Assembly (NCBI GenBank): GCA_020634615.1
Contig: JACKBI010000011.1
Coordinates: 1-64,000 of the forward strand
From: Anaerolineales bacterium
GTDB lineage: Bacteria > Chloroflexota > Anaerolineae > JAAEKA01
Reading direction: 5' to 3'
Length of the DNA: 64,000 nt
Below are positions 48,474-58,928 of the stretch, in pieces. The notes beneath the pieces were generated by a model. That model was given only the letters and a program-made list of their open reading frames with translations, was not told where the DNA came from and ran no database searches. Positions within the stretch are counted from its first letter, which is position 1, and each line of letters begins with the position of its first letter. The position numbers and the translations under genes are program-made.

Positions 48474-49928
48474 ATGACAACCTCGACGACCGGCGCAGCG
48501 TCACCGCCGACGCGGCTGTCGATCATCTCGTGGGCGCTGTATGACCTGGCGAACACGACGTTTTCCATCAACATCGTCTCGCTCTATTTCAGCTTGTGGG
48601 TCGTCAATACCATGGGGGGCGCAGACAAAGACTACGGCTATGCCAACAGCTTTTCCATGGCGCTGCTCTTCTTCACGGCGCCGATCCTGGGGGCGTTCTC
48701 CGATCAGGCCGGCCGGCGCAAGCCGTTTCTGATCGCGACCACGTTGCTATGCGTTGCGATGACCGCACTGCTGGGCGCGGGCGGTCTGGCGCTCTCGCTG
48801 GCGCTGTTCATCGGCGCCAACTACATGTTCCAAGGCGGGCTGATCTTCTACGACTCGCTGCTGCCAGCCGTCAGTACCGAGGAGAACCGCGGCCGGGTCA
48901 GTGGCCTGGGTATCGGCCTGGGTTATCTCGGGTCGTTCATCGGCGTTGCCACCGGCCTGCTTTTCCTGGATCGCATCGGCTATACGGGCATCTTTCGCGC
49001 GACGGCGCTGCTGTTTCTGCTCTTTGCCCTGCCCTGTTTCCTGTTCGTGCGCGAGCCGCTGGTGCAGGGAGCCGGTTCGCTGGCCAGGGTCGTGCGTGGC
49101 GCGTTTTCGCAGACCTACGGACGCGGCTTTCGGACCATCAAGCACTGGCCGCGCTATTTCGCGCTCTGGGCGGGGATCGGCGTTGGCCAGGGCTTGCTGG
49201 CAGTGCTTCTGGTAGCGCTGGCGGGCGGCAAGCCGCAAGCATGGTTCATTGCTGCCGGCGCGCTGGTTGGGCTGGTGGAGTCGGTGGTGCTGCTGCCCGT
49301 GGTCGGTCCTGCCCTGCACGCGACCCGCTACCGCGGTTTGGCCCGCTTTCTGGTCGGCCGCGTTTTCTACACCGATCCGATCAACACGCTGATCGTCTTC
49401 ATGGGCATCTACGCGGCCAACGAGGTGGGGTTCAGCCAGCAGGAGACGCAGGGCCTGCTGCTTGTCAGTATCGCTGTGGCCGTGGCAGGCGGCATTCTGT
49501 GGGGTGTGGTCGTCGATCGCATCGGACCCAAGCGGACGTTGAACATCGTGCTGGTCATGTGGATGGTTGCGCTGGCGGCTGTGGCTGCTATTGGGCTGCT
49601 GGATCTGTCGCGCTGGTTGTTCTGGGGCGTGGCAACGATGGCCGGCGTGGCGCTGGGTGGCACCTGGGCTGCCGACCGGCCATACCTGCTGCGTCTGGCG
49701 CCGCCGCAGTTCGTGGGCGAGTTCTACGGGCTGTACGCGATGGTGGGCCGCTTTGCCAGCATCATCGGGCCGTTTCTGTGGGGATACGTGGCCGACACGC
49801 TGGGGATGGGACGTCCCGCAGCGGTGCTGAGCCTGCTGGTATTCGTGGTGATCGCATTCGTGATCCTGCAAGGCGTCGATGACCGCCCGCGCAATTGGAC
49901 CACTGGCAGCGCGTCTGGTGAGCCGTAG
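48474..49928 (+). CDS. MFS transporter, UMF1/ATG22-like family, second copy
   Basis: 484 residues, about 12 helices. It begins SIISWALYDLANTTFSINIVSLYFSLWVV, the same opening motif as the neighbour with a changed second part, and has LLPAVSTEENRGRVSGLGIGLGYLGSFIGVATGLLFL and PPQFVGEFYGLYAMVGRFASIIGPFLWGYVADTLG. The two tandem genes look like a diverged duplication; identity outside the family motifs is low by eye. The substrate is unknown. The 3' end is followed by two copies of a palindromic repeat. Confidence 0.9.
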   Translation: MTTSTTGAASPPTRLSIISWALYDLANTTFSINIVSLYFSLWVVNTMGGADKDYGYANSFSMALLFFTAPILGAFSDQAGRRKPFLIATTLLCVAMTALLGAGGLALSLALFIGANYMFQGGLIFYDSLLPAVSTEENRGRVSGLGIGLGYLGSFIGVATGLLFLDRIGYTGIFRATALLFLLFALPCFLFVREPLVQGAGSLARVVRGAFSQTYGRGFRTIKHWPRYFALWAGIGVGQGLLAVLLVALAGGKPQAWFIAAGALVGLVESVVLLPVVGPALHATRYRGLARFLVGRVFYTDPINTLIVFMGIYAANEVGFSQQETQGLLLVSIAVAVAGGILWGVVVDRIGPKRTLNIVLVMWMVALAAVAAIGLLDLSRWLFWGVATMAGVALGGTWAADRPYLLRLAPPQFVGEFYGLYAMVGRFASIIGPFLWGYVADTLGMGRPAAVLSLLVFVVIAFVILQGVDDRPRNWTTGSASGEP

Positions 49929-50028
49929 AACGGTTTTCCAAAATCGTTGGGTAGTCTCAGCGGACGCACACCGCCAGTCGAGCAGCCTCCGCACGTGGGC
50001 AGAAACGATTTTCCAAATCGTTCTACAA
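49926..50028. repeat. Pair of ACGGTTTTCC palindromic elements
   Basis: GTAGAACGGTTTTCCAAAAT lies at 49926-49945 and AGAAACGATTTTCCAAATCG with TTCTAC at 50001-50026. The two copies are inverted relative to each other at the ends (GTAGAAC ... GTTCTAC). The single copy at 27495-27517 belongs to the same family. Confidence 0.65.
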
Positions 50029-50144
50029 CCCTAACCGCCCTCCAAAGCAGCAACTAACTGATAGACGCGTCCTTGACATTTCTTCAATGTGTCTTGGACC
50101 CATTTTGCCGGGCGCCTGTTCCCCGGCGAAACTGGCAATGAAAA

Positions 50145-50170
50145 CGCTTCCGATCCGCGGATCGGAAGCG
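50145..50170 (-). terminator. Perfect 26-bp palindromic terminator
   Basis: CGCTTCCGATCCG directly abuts its complement, and the surrounding GAAAA/CTTTC adds to the stem. On the minus strand TTTTC follows. It lies 42 bp past the end of the choice-of-anchor gene. Confidence 0.75.
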
Positions 50171-50211
50171 CTTTCATTGTGGCATATGTGCGCCATTCGC
50201 TGAGATTCGGA

Positions 50212-51468
50212 CTACATGCGCATCATCACCGGCAGATACATCCGGTCCACGGTCGGCTGCAGGACGTACAGCCCGGTCTCCGTGTCGCTGATGGTCACGA
50301 CGCCACCTGACCACAAGGGATAAGGTGCGAACGCGCCGGTGTGGCCCACGCTGTCGCTGTCCGGCACGGTGTCGAAGTAGCCCAGCTCGCGGAACGTCAT
50401 GTCTGGCAGGCTGCGGATGTCCAGAATGCGCAGCCCGGCGCGCCAGTTGGCCTGATACATCTTGTTGCCGATGAGGATGATGTCGTGGTCGATGCTGGTG
50501 GTCGTGTTCTCGAAGTGTCCCAGCACCACCGGGTTGTCCAGATCGGTGATGTCGAAGGCGTAGGTGCGGGTGTTGTAGCCGTAGTGGTGCTCGTCCATCA
50601 TGTCGCCCAGCAGCCAGTAGTGCAGGTCCGGGGTCAGGTCACCCTGGTGGGCGCGGGCGATGCCGGGGTAGTCGAAATCGGCCACAGTTACCGGCAGGCT
50701 CTTGTTCGTCACATCGACGATGGTCACGTTGTCATCGCTGCCGACAAAGCACATCTCATGGCCGTGATAATCATGGTCCGGCCCGTCATAGACCAGGCAC
50801 TCGCCCGTGGAGAGGGGAGTCTGGTCCGCGCCGAAGCAGCCGGCAAAGGTGGGCTGCAACGGGTTCTGCACGTTCACGATCTGCACGCCGCTGCCACACG
50901 AGTCGCCGACGGTGCGATAGACGTACAGAAAGCCCGTTTCTTCGTCCATCCACAGACTGTGGCCGGCCACAAAACCGGCGTAATGCGCTGCTTCGCTGAA
51001 CGTCACCGGGGGACTCTGCACGTTGCGCAGATCGGTCAGATCGAATACCTGCAAGCCGTGCTGGGTCGGGTTATCGGCCACAACGAACAGGTAGTTGCCG
51101 TAGACCGCGAAGTCACGGTACTGGGAGATGCCCTGGTGGCTGGGCAACTGGCCCAGGAAAATCGGATTGACCGGGTCACTGATGTCCACAAAAGACGTGG
51201 CGTTGGTCAGACCGAAGATGACGTACTCGCGCCCGGTATCCGGGTCGATCCAGCCCCAGTGTTTGTTGGCCTTGATCGTGTCATCCTGCGCGCCCAGCTC
51301 AGCCAGCGTGAGGTGCGACAGCAGGTTGACGTTGCGGCAGGGATACTCGCCGGCCATGCCGTCTACACAGGCGACTACGCCGGTCTCGGCTGCCTGCGAT
51401 CCAGAAGCCCCAAACGCTGCGGCGAAGCCGACAGCGATTGCGGCGAAAACAATCAGAAGTTTTTGCAT
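50212..51468 (-). CDS. Secreted LVIVD-repeat, choice-of-anchor B family protein
   Basis: From the ATG of MQKLLIVFAA the protein has 418 residues with a signal peptide (about 1-26). The body contains LVIVD-type beta units: WGWIDPDTGREYVIFGLTNATSFVDISDPVNPIFLGQLPS, LFVVADNPTQHGLQVFDLTDLRNV, SDDNVTIVDVTNKSLPVTVADFDYPG, and RTYAFDITDLDNPVVLGHFEN. Known as choice-of-anchor B proteins, these are surface beta-propellers of unknown role. The C-terminus is DRMYLPVMMRM, similar to the WLPMVRHGG tail of the neighbouring surface protein. It is divergent from the SBBP protein. Confidence 0.85.
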   Translation of the reverse strand: MQKLLIVFAAIAVGFAAAFGASGSQAAETGVVACVDGMAGEYPCRNVNLLSHLTLAELGAQDDTIKANKHWGWIDPDTGREYVIFGLTNATSFVDISDPVNPIFLGQLPSHQGISQYRDFAVYGNYLFVVADNPTQHGLQVFDLTDLRNVQSPPVTFSEAAHYAGFVAGHSLWMDEETGFLYVYRTVGDSCGSGVQIVNVQNPLQPTFAGCFGADQTPLSTGECLVYDGPDHDYHGHEMCFVGSDDNVTIVDVTNKSLPVTVADFDYPGIARAHQGDLTPDLHYWLLGDMMDEHHYGYNTRTYAFDITDLDNPVVLGHFENTTTSIDHDIILIGNKMYQANWRAGLRILDIRSLPDMTFRELGYFDTVPDSDSVGHTGAFAPYPLWSGGVVTISDTETGLYVLQPTVDRMYLPVMMRM

Positions 51469-51546
51469 CAGGGGTTCTCCTCGTGGTATGCTCGCACAAT
51501 CAGGCGATTGTAGCACACAGACCTGCACGAGCCAATTGAGTCATCT

Positions 51547-53071
51547 ATGAAACAACTTACCGCACTCTTTTTCTCCGCTGCGCTGGCAGTTGCCTGTCTG
51601 AGCAGCGCAGCGGCTGGACCGGGTAGCGCCCTGCTGGTCTACAGCACATACCTCGGCAGCTTCGCCGACGAACAGGGCCGGAGCGTCGCGCTGGACAGGG
51701 ACGGCCGCGCCTATGTCACCGGTTACACGTCTTCTGCTGTCTTCCCTGCCGATAGCGGCGGTGACTCTCCTCAGCACGGCGTGGATGTCTACGCGGCCCG
51801 CTTCGACCCCGATGGAACTGGCGTGGACTATCTCTACTGGTTCAACGCGTTGACGCTCTATGCCGAGGACGAAGGCTACGGGGTGGCCGCCGATGTCGAA
51901 GGCAACACCTACATCACCGGCTACACGCGCTCCGAGGACTTCTGCACCGTCTTCGGCGCAGTGCCCGGCTACCACCCAACCTACTACGGCGAGACCGACG
52001 CCTTTGTGTTGAAGATCAAGGCTGACGGCAGCGGGCTGGACTACTGCACTTTCCTGGGCGGCAACGACTGGGGACGCGGGCCGAGCGATCACCGTGGACA
52101 CTCTGGGCAACGCCTATGTCGTGGGCGGCACCTGGTCGGAGGACTTCCCCACGACTCCTGGAGCCGTCCAGAGCGCCATCGGCGGTCAGCGCGATGTTTT
52201 CCTGGCCAAGCTGGACGCCAGCGGCACGAGGCTGCTGTACAGCACCTTTTTTGGCGGGAGTGGCCAGGAGGACGGGGTCGCACTGGGCGTCGCGTCTGAG
52301 AACGGCGTCAGCGATGACATCGTGGTCGCCACCGGATGGACCAACTCGGCCGATTTCCCGGTCACGACGGATGTGCTCGGCCCGACCTACAGTGGCAATA
52401 CCGACGGCTTCGTGTTCAAGCTCGACCTGAGCACGAACACGCTGGACTACGCCACCTATCTGGGCGGATCGGACGACGACCGGCCAACAGGAGTGAGTGT
52501 CAACGGATCGCCCGGTGTGGTCGTGGCAGGTTATACGCAATCGCCCGATTTCCCGACCACACCGGATGCACTGGCTGCCGCTCCACTGGGCGGGGTCGAT
52601 GGATTTGCCACGCAACTAGGTGCAGCAGGCGATGCGCTGATGTGGTCAACCTACCTCGGCGGCAGCGGCGATGACCACGCCTGGGGCATTGCGGGCGACG
52701 ACACGGTGGTCATCGTCGGCGAAACGACATCGGCAGACTTCCCAGTGACACAGGACGCGCTCGCGTCAAATCTCAACGGGCTGTCCGACGCCTTTCTGCT
52801 ACGGCTGACACCCAGCGGCCAGGATGTGATCTACGGTACATACCTGGGCGGCAGCAACACCGATCGTGCCTATGCGGTGGCCAGCAGCGGCGCTGCCGGC
52901 GACACAGTCGTCACCGGTATCACACTCTCCAGCGATTTCCCCACGACCCCCCTGGCATACGATACGGAATACAACGGATCAGGCGACGTGTTCGTCACCA
53001 AACTGCACCTCGGCGTCTTCGACCCGCCGCGGCCGCGGGTCTGGCTGCCGATGGTGCGCCACGGCGGATAG
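51547..53071 (+). pseudogene. Secreted SBBP beta-propeller repeat protein with single-base frameshift
   Basis: Residues 1-23 form a signal peptide. SBBP repeats (LVYSTYLGSFADEQGRSVALDRDGRAYVTGYT, LDYCTFLGGNDWGRG and so on) run in one frame up to about 52080; from 52094 the next frame continues without loss: TVDTLGNAYVVGGTWSEDFPTTPGAV, LDYATYLGGSDDDRPTGVSVN, and so on to 53071. Removing one C near 52082 restores GRAITVDTLGNAYV, so a single insertion (in nature or in sequencing) splits the gene. Intact length would be about 508 residues. The C-terminus is VWLPMVRHGG. SBBP proteins are external propellers of unknown ligand. Confidence 0.8.
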
Positions 53072-53085
53072 CGGGACCCGACGCG

Positions 53086-53119
53086 AGAAGTTCGACTTTT
53101 TCGTCAAAGTCGAACTTCT
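53086..53119 (+). terminator. Terminator hairpin after the SBBP gene
   Basis: AGAAGTTCGACTTT and AAAGTCGAACTTCT are exact 14-bp arms around TTCGTC, followed by TCTTCC. It lies 15 bp past the stop codon. Confidence 0.7.
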
Positions 53120-53211
53120 TCTTCCTGCCGGAGGCCGGAAGGGCCATCCGGCTACAACGTGGAAGCCCCTTCAGGGGCTGGAATCCAGGCCCGTAGGGCC
53201 CTTTCACCTCG
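53120..53211. other. Short intergenic stretch with GAAGCCCC/GGGGCT symmetric sequence
   Basis: GCCCCTTCAGGGGC and GGCCCGTAGGGCC are small palindromes of the type seen in intergenic DNA. No gene. Confidence 0.45.
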
Positions 53212-53319
53212 TCGTCCATCAGCCAGACGGTCAGCCGGCCGGAACTCAAGGTTGATGCACGTGACCTACGAATGCGCGGCTGCCTCGTCCATCAGCCAGA
53301 ACAGCCGGCCGGAACTCGG
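53212..53319. repeat. Partial duplication of the pgl 3' end
   Basis: On the minus strand AGTTCCGGCCGGCTG followed by GGCTGATGGACGA occurs twice: within the original pgl tail (53285-53319) and again downstream (53212-53248). Both translate to SSGRL..WLMD-type text, so the 3' tail of pgl has been copied once. Confidence 0.75.
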
Positions 53320-53984
53320 CTGAACGCGCTGCGCGGGCAGCAAGATGGGTCGGCCAGGGCGCGGCGCAGGATGTCGCGCTTCGACGACCCGGTGACGATG
53401 AACAGCACCGTCTCGCAGGCGTTGATGGCGGGCAAGGTGAGCGTCACGCGCTCGGGGAAACGATCTTCGTAGGCGGCGTAGTTGGGGACGACCAGCCGCT
53501 CCGTCTCGTCCAGTGGCGCGGTGCCGGGGAAGAGCGAGGCGGTGTGGCCGTCGGTGCCGAGACCCAGAATCGCCAAATCCAGCAGCGGTTCGCCCGGTTG
53601 GGCCTGTTTTCGCAGCAGTTGCTCATACTGCGCGGCGGCTTGGCTGACATCGCCCGCCACGTATGGAACCGGGTGGATCTGGCTTGCGGGCACGCCTGCG
53701 TCAGCCAGCAGCGGCAGCACTTCGCTGTCGTTGCGGCCCGGGTCGCCGGCCGGCAGATGGCGCTCGTCACCCCAGTAGACCTCGGTCAGCGACCACGGCA
53801 CCCGGTCGCGGTAACTTGGACCAGCCAGCAGCCGGTAGAGCAGTCCCGGCGTGCCGCCGCCGCTGAGTGCGACCCGGAATCGCCCGCGCAAGCGAATCGA
53901 TTCCTCGGCACAGTCGATCAGCAACTCGGCAGCCCGGCGAGCGAGGGCGTCAGGATCTGGCTGGACCAGCAGCGTGGCAGACAC
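53266..53984 (-). pseudogene. pgl: 6-phosphogluconolactonase, frameshifted near the C-terminus
   Basis: The uninterrupted frame (53292-53984) gives the first 230 residues: LSGGGTPGLLYRLLAG, VYWGDERHLPAGDPGRNDSEVLPLL, LAILGLGTDGHTASLFPGT and RVTLTLPAINACETVLFIVTGSSKRDILRRAL, all standard 6PGL motifs. It then ends in an unrelated tail. One frame over, LPAQRVQPSSGRLFWLMDEA and a stop at 53266-53268 give the normal C-terminus, so a one-base deletion lies near 53340-53352. The lost part holds conserved residues. It is either a recent mutation or a sequencing error. It follows zwf by 5 bp. Confidence 0.87.
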
Positions 53985-53989
53985 GGTGT

Positions 53990-55531
<1,542 letters not shown>

Positions 55532-55601
55532 TGGATCACTTTCTGGCGCAGGCTGCACCGCGGACTGATTTCGCTGCGTTGAGACCTACCGGACCAACCG
55601 C

Positions 55602-56744
55602 TCAAGCGGTCGTCAAAGCGGCCTTTTTCTCTGCAATGGTTGTCATTAGCTTGTCAAAAGAGGTCGAGAACGCGGCAACGCCCTGTGCCAGCAGCTCATC
55701 GGTGACGTCGTCAATGCTGATACCAGCGGCCTCCAGCGCAGCAAAGTGAGCGCTCGCCTCGTCCAGCCCCTCCGTAACGGTCACGCCGGTCGGGTTGCCA
55801 TGGTCACGATAGGCGTCCAGCGTGGTCTGCGGCACGGTGTTCACGGTGTCAGGTCCGATCAGCGGATCCACATACATCGTGTCGGGGTAGGCCGGGTTCT
55901 TCGTGCTGGTGCTTGCCCACAACATGCGCTGGACGCGTGCGCCCTGTGCGCGCAAGGTCTGGAAACGCGGCTCGGCGAAGATCTCGACGAAGCGTGCATA
56001 GGCCAGTTTGCTGTTGGCGACCGCAGTTTTGGCCAGCAGCCCGTGCAGCATTTCCTGGACATCCGGGTCGTCGGTCGCGGCGATGAGCGCCTCGATGCGC
56101 TTGTCGGCGTTGCCGTCGATGCGACTTACGAAGAAGCTTGCCACCGACGCTACTTTGCTCAAGTCGCCGCCGCTGGCAGCGAACCGCTCCAGACCGCGAA
56201 TGTAGGCGCGGGCGGCCTGCTCGTAGGCGCTCTGGGCAAATAGCAACGTCACGTTAACGTTGATGCCGCTGCCGATCAGCTCTTCGATGGCCGGCACACC
56301 GGCCGGCGTGCCCGGCACCTTGATCATGACGTTGATCCGGTCGACAGCCGCGTGCAGGCGGCGTCCCTCGGCGATGGTTTCCTCGGTCTGGTGCGCCAGA
56401 TGCGGCGACACTTCCAGACTGGCGTAGCCATCGACGCCGTTTGTGCGCTGGAAGACCGGCAACAGCAGATCGCAGGCCTGGCGAATGTCGTCGATGGCCA
56501 GGGTCTCGTAGATGTGATTTACCGATCTGCCCTGCGCGGCCAGCCGGCCGATTTCAGCGTCATAGTCTGTGCTGGAACCGATCGCCTTTTCGAAGATCGA
56601 CGGGTTGGAGGTGAGGCCAAGCACGCCATCCTCGGCGATCATCCGTCCCAGTCCACCTGTCGCACCGCCGGCCAGCAGCCGCCGCTCGATGTTGTCGTAC
56701 CAGATACTCTGACCATATTGTTGAAGTTGTACCAAAGGGTTCAT
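55602..56744 (-). CDS. tal: Transaldolase
   Basis: GAGG precedes the ATG of MNPLVQLQQYGQ (380 residues). Motifs: QSIWYDNIERRLL (typical of the long transaldolase subfamily), GLTSNPSIFEKAIG, VDGYASLEVSPHLAHQTE, NVMIKVPGTPAGVPAIEELIGSGINVNVTLLFAQSAYE (Schiff-base Lys) and LWASTSTKNPAYPDTMYVDPLIGPDTVNTVPQTTLDA. It exchanges dihydroxyacetone units between sugar phosphates. It lies between tkt and zwf with small gaps, completing the non-oxidative branch. Confidence 0.95.
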   Translation of the reverse strand: MNPLVQLQQYGQSIWYDNIERRLLAGGATGGLGRMIAEDGVLGLTSNPSIFEKAIGSSTDYDAEIGRLAAQGRSVNHIYETLAIDDIRQACDLLLPVFQRTNGVDGYASLEVSPHLAHQTEETIAEGRRLHAAVDRINVMIKVPGTPAGVPAIEELIGSGINVNVTLLFAQSAYEQAARAYIRGLERFAASGGDLSKVASVASFFVSRIDGNADKRIEALIAATDDPDVQEMLHGLLAKTAVANSKLAYARFVEIFAEPRFQTLRAQGARVQRMLWASTSTKNPAYPDTMYVDPLIGPDTVNTVPQTTLDAYRDHGNPTGVTVTEGLDEASAHFAALEAAGISIDDVTDELLAQGVAAFSTSFDKLMTTIAEKKAALTTA

Positions 56745-56844
56745 GTTTCTTGTCCTCATGAAATCGTTGTGAAAAGCGATTCGTTCTGCGGTGGTTGCAT
56801 CCCGAGTTGAAAATGGACGCTGCTGTGGCCGCTCTATACAGCTT

Positions 56845-58917
56845 TCAGCTGCCGCTGAACGCGTTTGGTTCGCCGACCCAATTTGTCATCAGGCTGGCTG
56901 CGAGTTGCCTTTCTTCCACAGCCGTAACTGCGTGCGCCACGATGTTGTCCGCTGTCAAACCGAGTTCCTTGTAGATCGTCTGGTACGGCGCCGATGCGCC
57001 AAAGCGGTTGATGCCGATGAACGTGGCTGCGTAGCGTTCCCAGCCCATCGACACACCGGCTTCGATGGCGATACGCGGCGTGCCGTCATGGGGCAGGACA
57101 CTCTCCTGGTATGCTGATGGCTGCGCGTCGAACAGTTCCCAGCTCGGCAGGCTGACCACGCGGGCAGCAATACCGCGCGCCGTCAGTTGTTCGCGGGCTG
57201 CCACCGCCAGGTGTACCTCGGATCCGGTGCTGATCAGGATGACGCGCGGTCCATCCACATCCTCGGGCCAGTCCGCCAGCACGTAACCGCCCTGGCCAAC
57301 GCCTTGCTCTGGATCTTCCGAAGTTCCTTCCAGCGTCGGCACGTTCTGTCGTGTCAGCGCCAGCACCAGTGGCCCGCCCTTGTGGGTCATCACCACTTGC
57401 CAGGCGGCCACGGTCTCTCTCGCGTCGGCCGGCCTCAGGACGGTCACATGCGGAATGGCGCGCAGGGCAGCCAGATGCTCCACCGGCTGGTGCGTCGGCC
57501 CATCCTCGCCCAGGCCGATGCTGTCGTGGGTAAAGATGAAGATGGTGGGAATCTCCATCAACGCGGCCAGGCGGATCGGCGGCCGCATATAATCGGAAAA
57601 GACCATGAAGGTCGCGCCGTAGGGGCGGACGCCGCCGTGCAGGTACATCCCATTCAAGATGCTTCCCATGCCATGCTCGCGCACGCCGAAGTGGAAATTG
57701 CGACCCTCGTAGGAGCCGGGCTGGAATGCGGGCGAACCCTTGATGATCGTCTTGGTCGACGGCGCCAGGTCGGCTGAGCCGCCGATCAGCTCGGGGACGC
57801 GGGCCGCCAATGCATTGATGATGGAGCCGGATACGTTGCGCGTGGCCTGACCCTTGGCGTCGGTCGCGTACGCAGGCAGATCGGCGTCCCAATCGGCCGG
57901 CAGTTCGCGGGCAAAGCGGCGCTGCCACTCGGCTGCCAGTTCAGGATATTCGGCCGCATAGGCGTCGAAGCGAGCCTGCCACTCGGCCTGACGCTGCTTG
58001 CCTGTTTCCAGCGCCTCGCGGAAGTGCTCAAGCACTTCGCCCGGGATGTAGAAAGTCGGCTCGGCGGGCCAGCCCAGGTTGGCTTTGGTCGCCAATACTT
58101 CGTCGGCTCCCAGCGGCTCGCCGTGGACGCCAGAGGTATTGGCCTTGTGCGGGCTGCCGTACCCGATGATGGTGCGCACGGCAATGATCGACGGGCGGGT
58201 GGTCTCGGCTTTGGCGGCGCTGATGGCGGCTGCGATGGCCTCCAGGTCGTTGCCGTCGGCGACGACCTGCGTGTGCCAGCCGTAGGCCTGAAAGCGCATC
58301 ATACGGTCCTCAGTGAAGGCCAGATCCGTGCCGCCGTCGATGGAGATATGGTTGTCGTCGTACAGATAGACCAGCCGGCCAAGCTGCAGATGGCCGGCCA
58401 GCGAAGCAGCTTCCGATGAGACGCCCTCCATCAGGTCGCCATCAGAGACGACCGCAAAGATCGTATGGTCAACGATCTCGTGCCCGGGCTGGTTGAAGAC
58501 TGCCGCCAGATGATGCGCGGCGATGGCCATGCCGACGCCGTTGGCGAACCCCTGGCCCAGCGGACCGGTGGTCGTTTCGATGCCAGAAGTCAACCCGTAC
58601 TCCGGGTGGCCGGGTGTCAGGCTGCCCCACTGGCGAAACTGCTGAAGCTGTGCCAGCGGCAGGTCGTAGCCGGTCAAATGCAGCAGGCTGTAGAGCAGCA
58701 TCGAGGCATGGCCGGCAGAGAGGACGAAGCGGTCCCGGTCTGGCCATGACGGATCGCCGGGATTGTGGCGCAGGAACTTGTTCCAGAGCACGTATGTCAT
58801 AGGAGCAGCGCCCATCGGCGCGCCCGGGTGGCCGGAGTTGGCCTTCTGTACGCCATCGACGGCCAGGAAGCGTATGGTGTTGATTGCGCTGTTTGCAAGC
58901 ACAGGATCGAAAGTCAT
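56845..58917 (-). CDS. tkt: Transketolase
   Basis: The 690-residue protein has full transketolase motifs: RFLAVDGVQKANSGHPGAPMGAAPMTYVLWNKFLRHNPGD, the ThDP-binding GDGDLMEGVSSEAASLAGHL, YDDNHISIDG, and the pyrimidine domain TFMVFSDYMRPPIRLAALM with HDSIGLGEDGPTHQPVEHLAALRAIP, ending in the C-terminal domain with GSEVHLAVAAREQL. It moves two-carbon units and uses thiamine diphosphate and Mg. It starts 11 bp after the transglutaminase-like gene. Confidence 0.96.
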   Translation of the reverse strand: MTFDPVLANSAINTIRFLAVDGVQKANSGHPGAPMGAAPMTYVLWNKFLRHNPGDPSWPDRDRFVLSAGHASMLLYSLLHLTGYDLPLAQLQQFRQWGSLTPGHPEYGLTSGIETTTGPLGQGFANGVGMAIAAHHLAAVFNQPGHEIVDHTIFAVVSDGDLMEGVSSEAASLAGHLQLGRLVYLYDDNHISIDGGTDLAFTEDRMMRFQAYGWHTQVVADGNDLEAIAAAISAAKAETTRPSIIAVRTIIGYGSPHKANTSGVHGEPLGADEVLATKANLGWPAEPTFYIPGEVLEHFREALETGKQRQAEWQARFDAYAAEYPELAAEWQRRFARELPADWDADLPAYATDAKGQATRNVSGSIINALAARVPELIGGSADLAPSTKTIIKGSPAFQPGSYEGRNFHFGVREHGMGSILNGMYLHGGVRPYGATFMVFSDYMRPPIRLAALMEIPTIFIFTHDSIGLGEDGPTHQPVEHLAALRAIPHVTVLRPADARETVAAWQVVMTHKGGPLVLALTRQNVPTLEGTSEDPEQGVGQGGYVLADWPEDVDGPRVILISTGSEVHLAVAAREQLTARGIAARVVSLPSWELFDAQPSAYQESVLPHDGTPRIAIEAGVSMGWERYAATFIGINRFGASAPYQTIYKELGLTADNIVAHAVTAVEERQLAASLMTNWVGEPNAFSGS

Positions 58918-58928
58918 GATCTGTTTCC

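Noticed and set aside
48747..49994. 415-codon minus-strand frame
   Set aside because: Antisense to the second UMF1 transporter, with the His/Gln/Arg-rich text typical of shadows.
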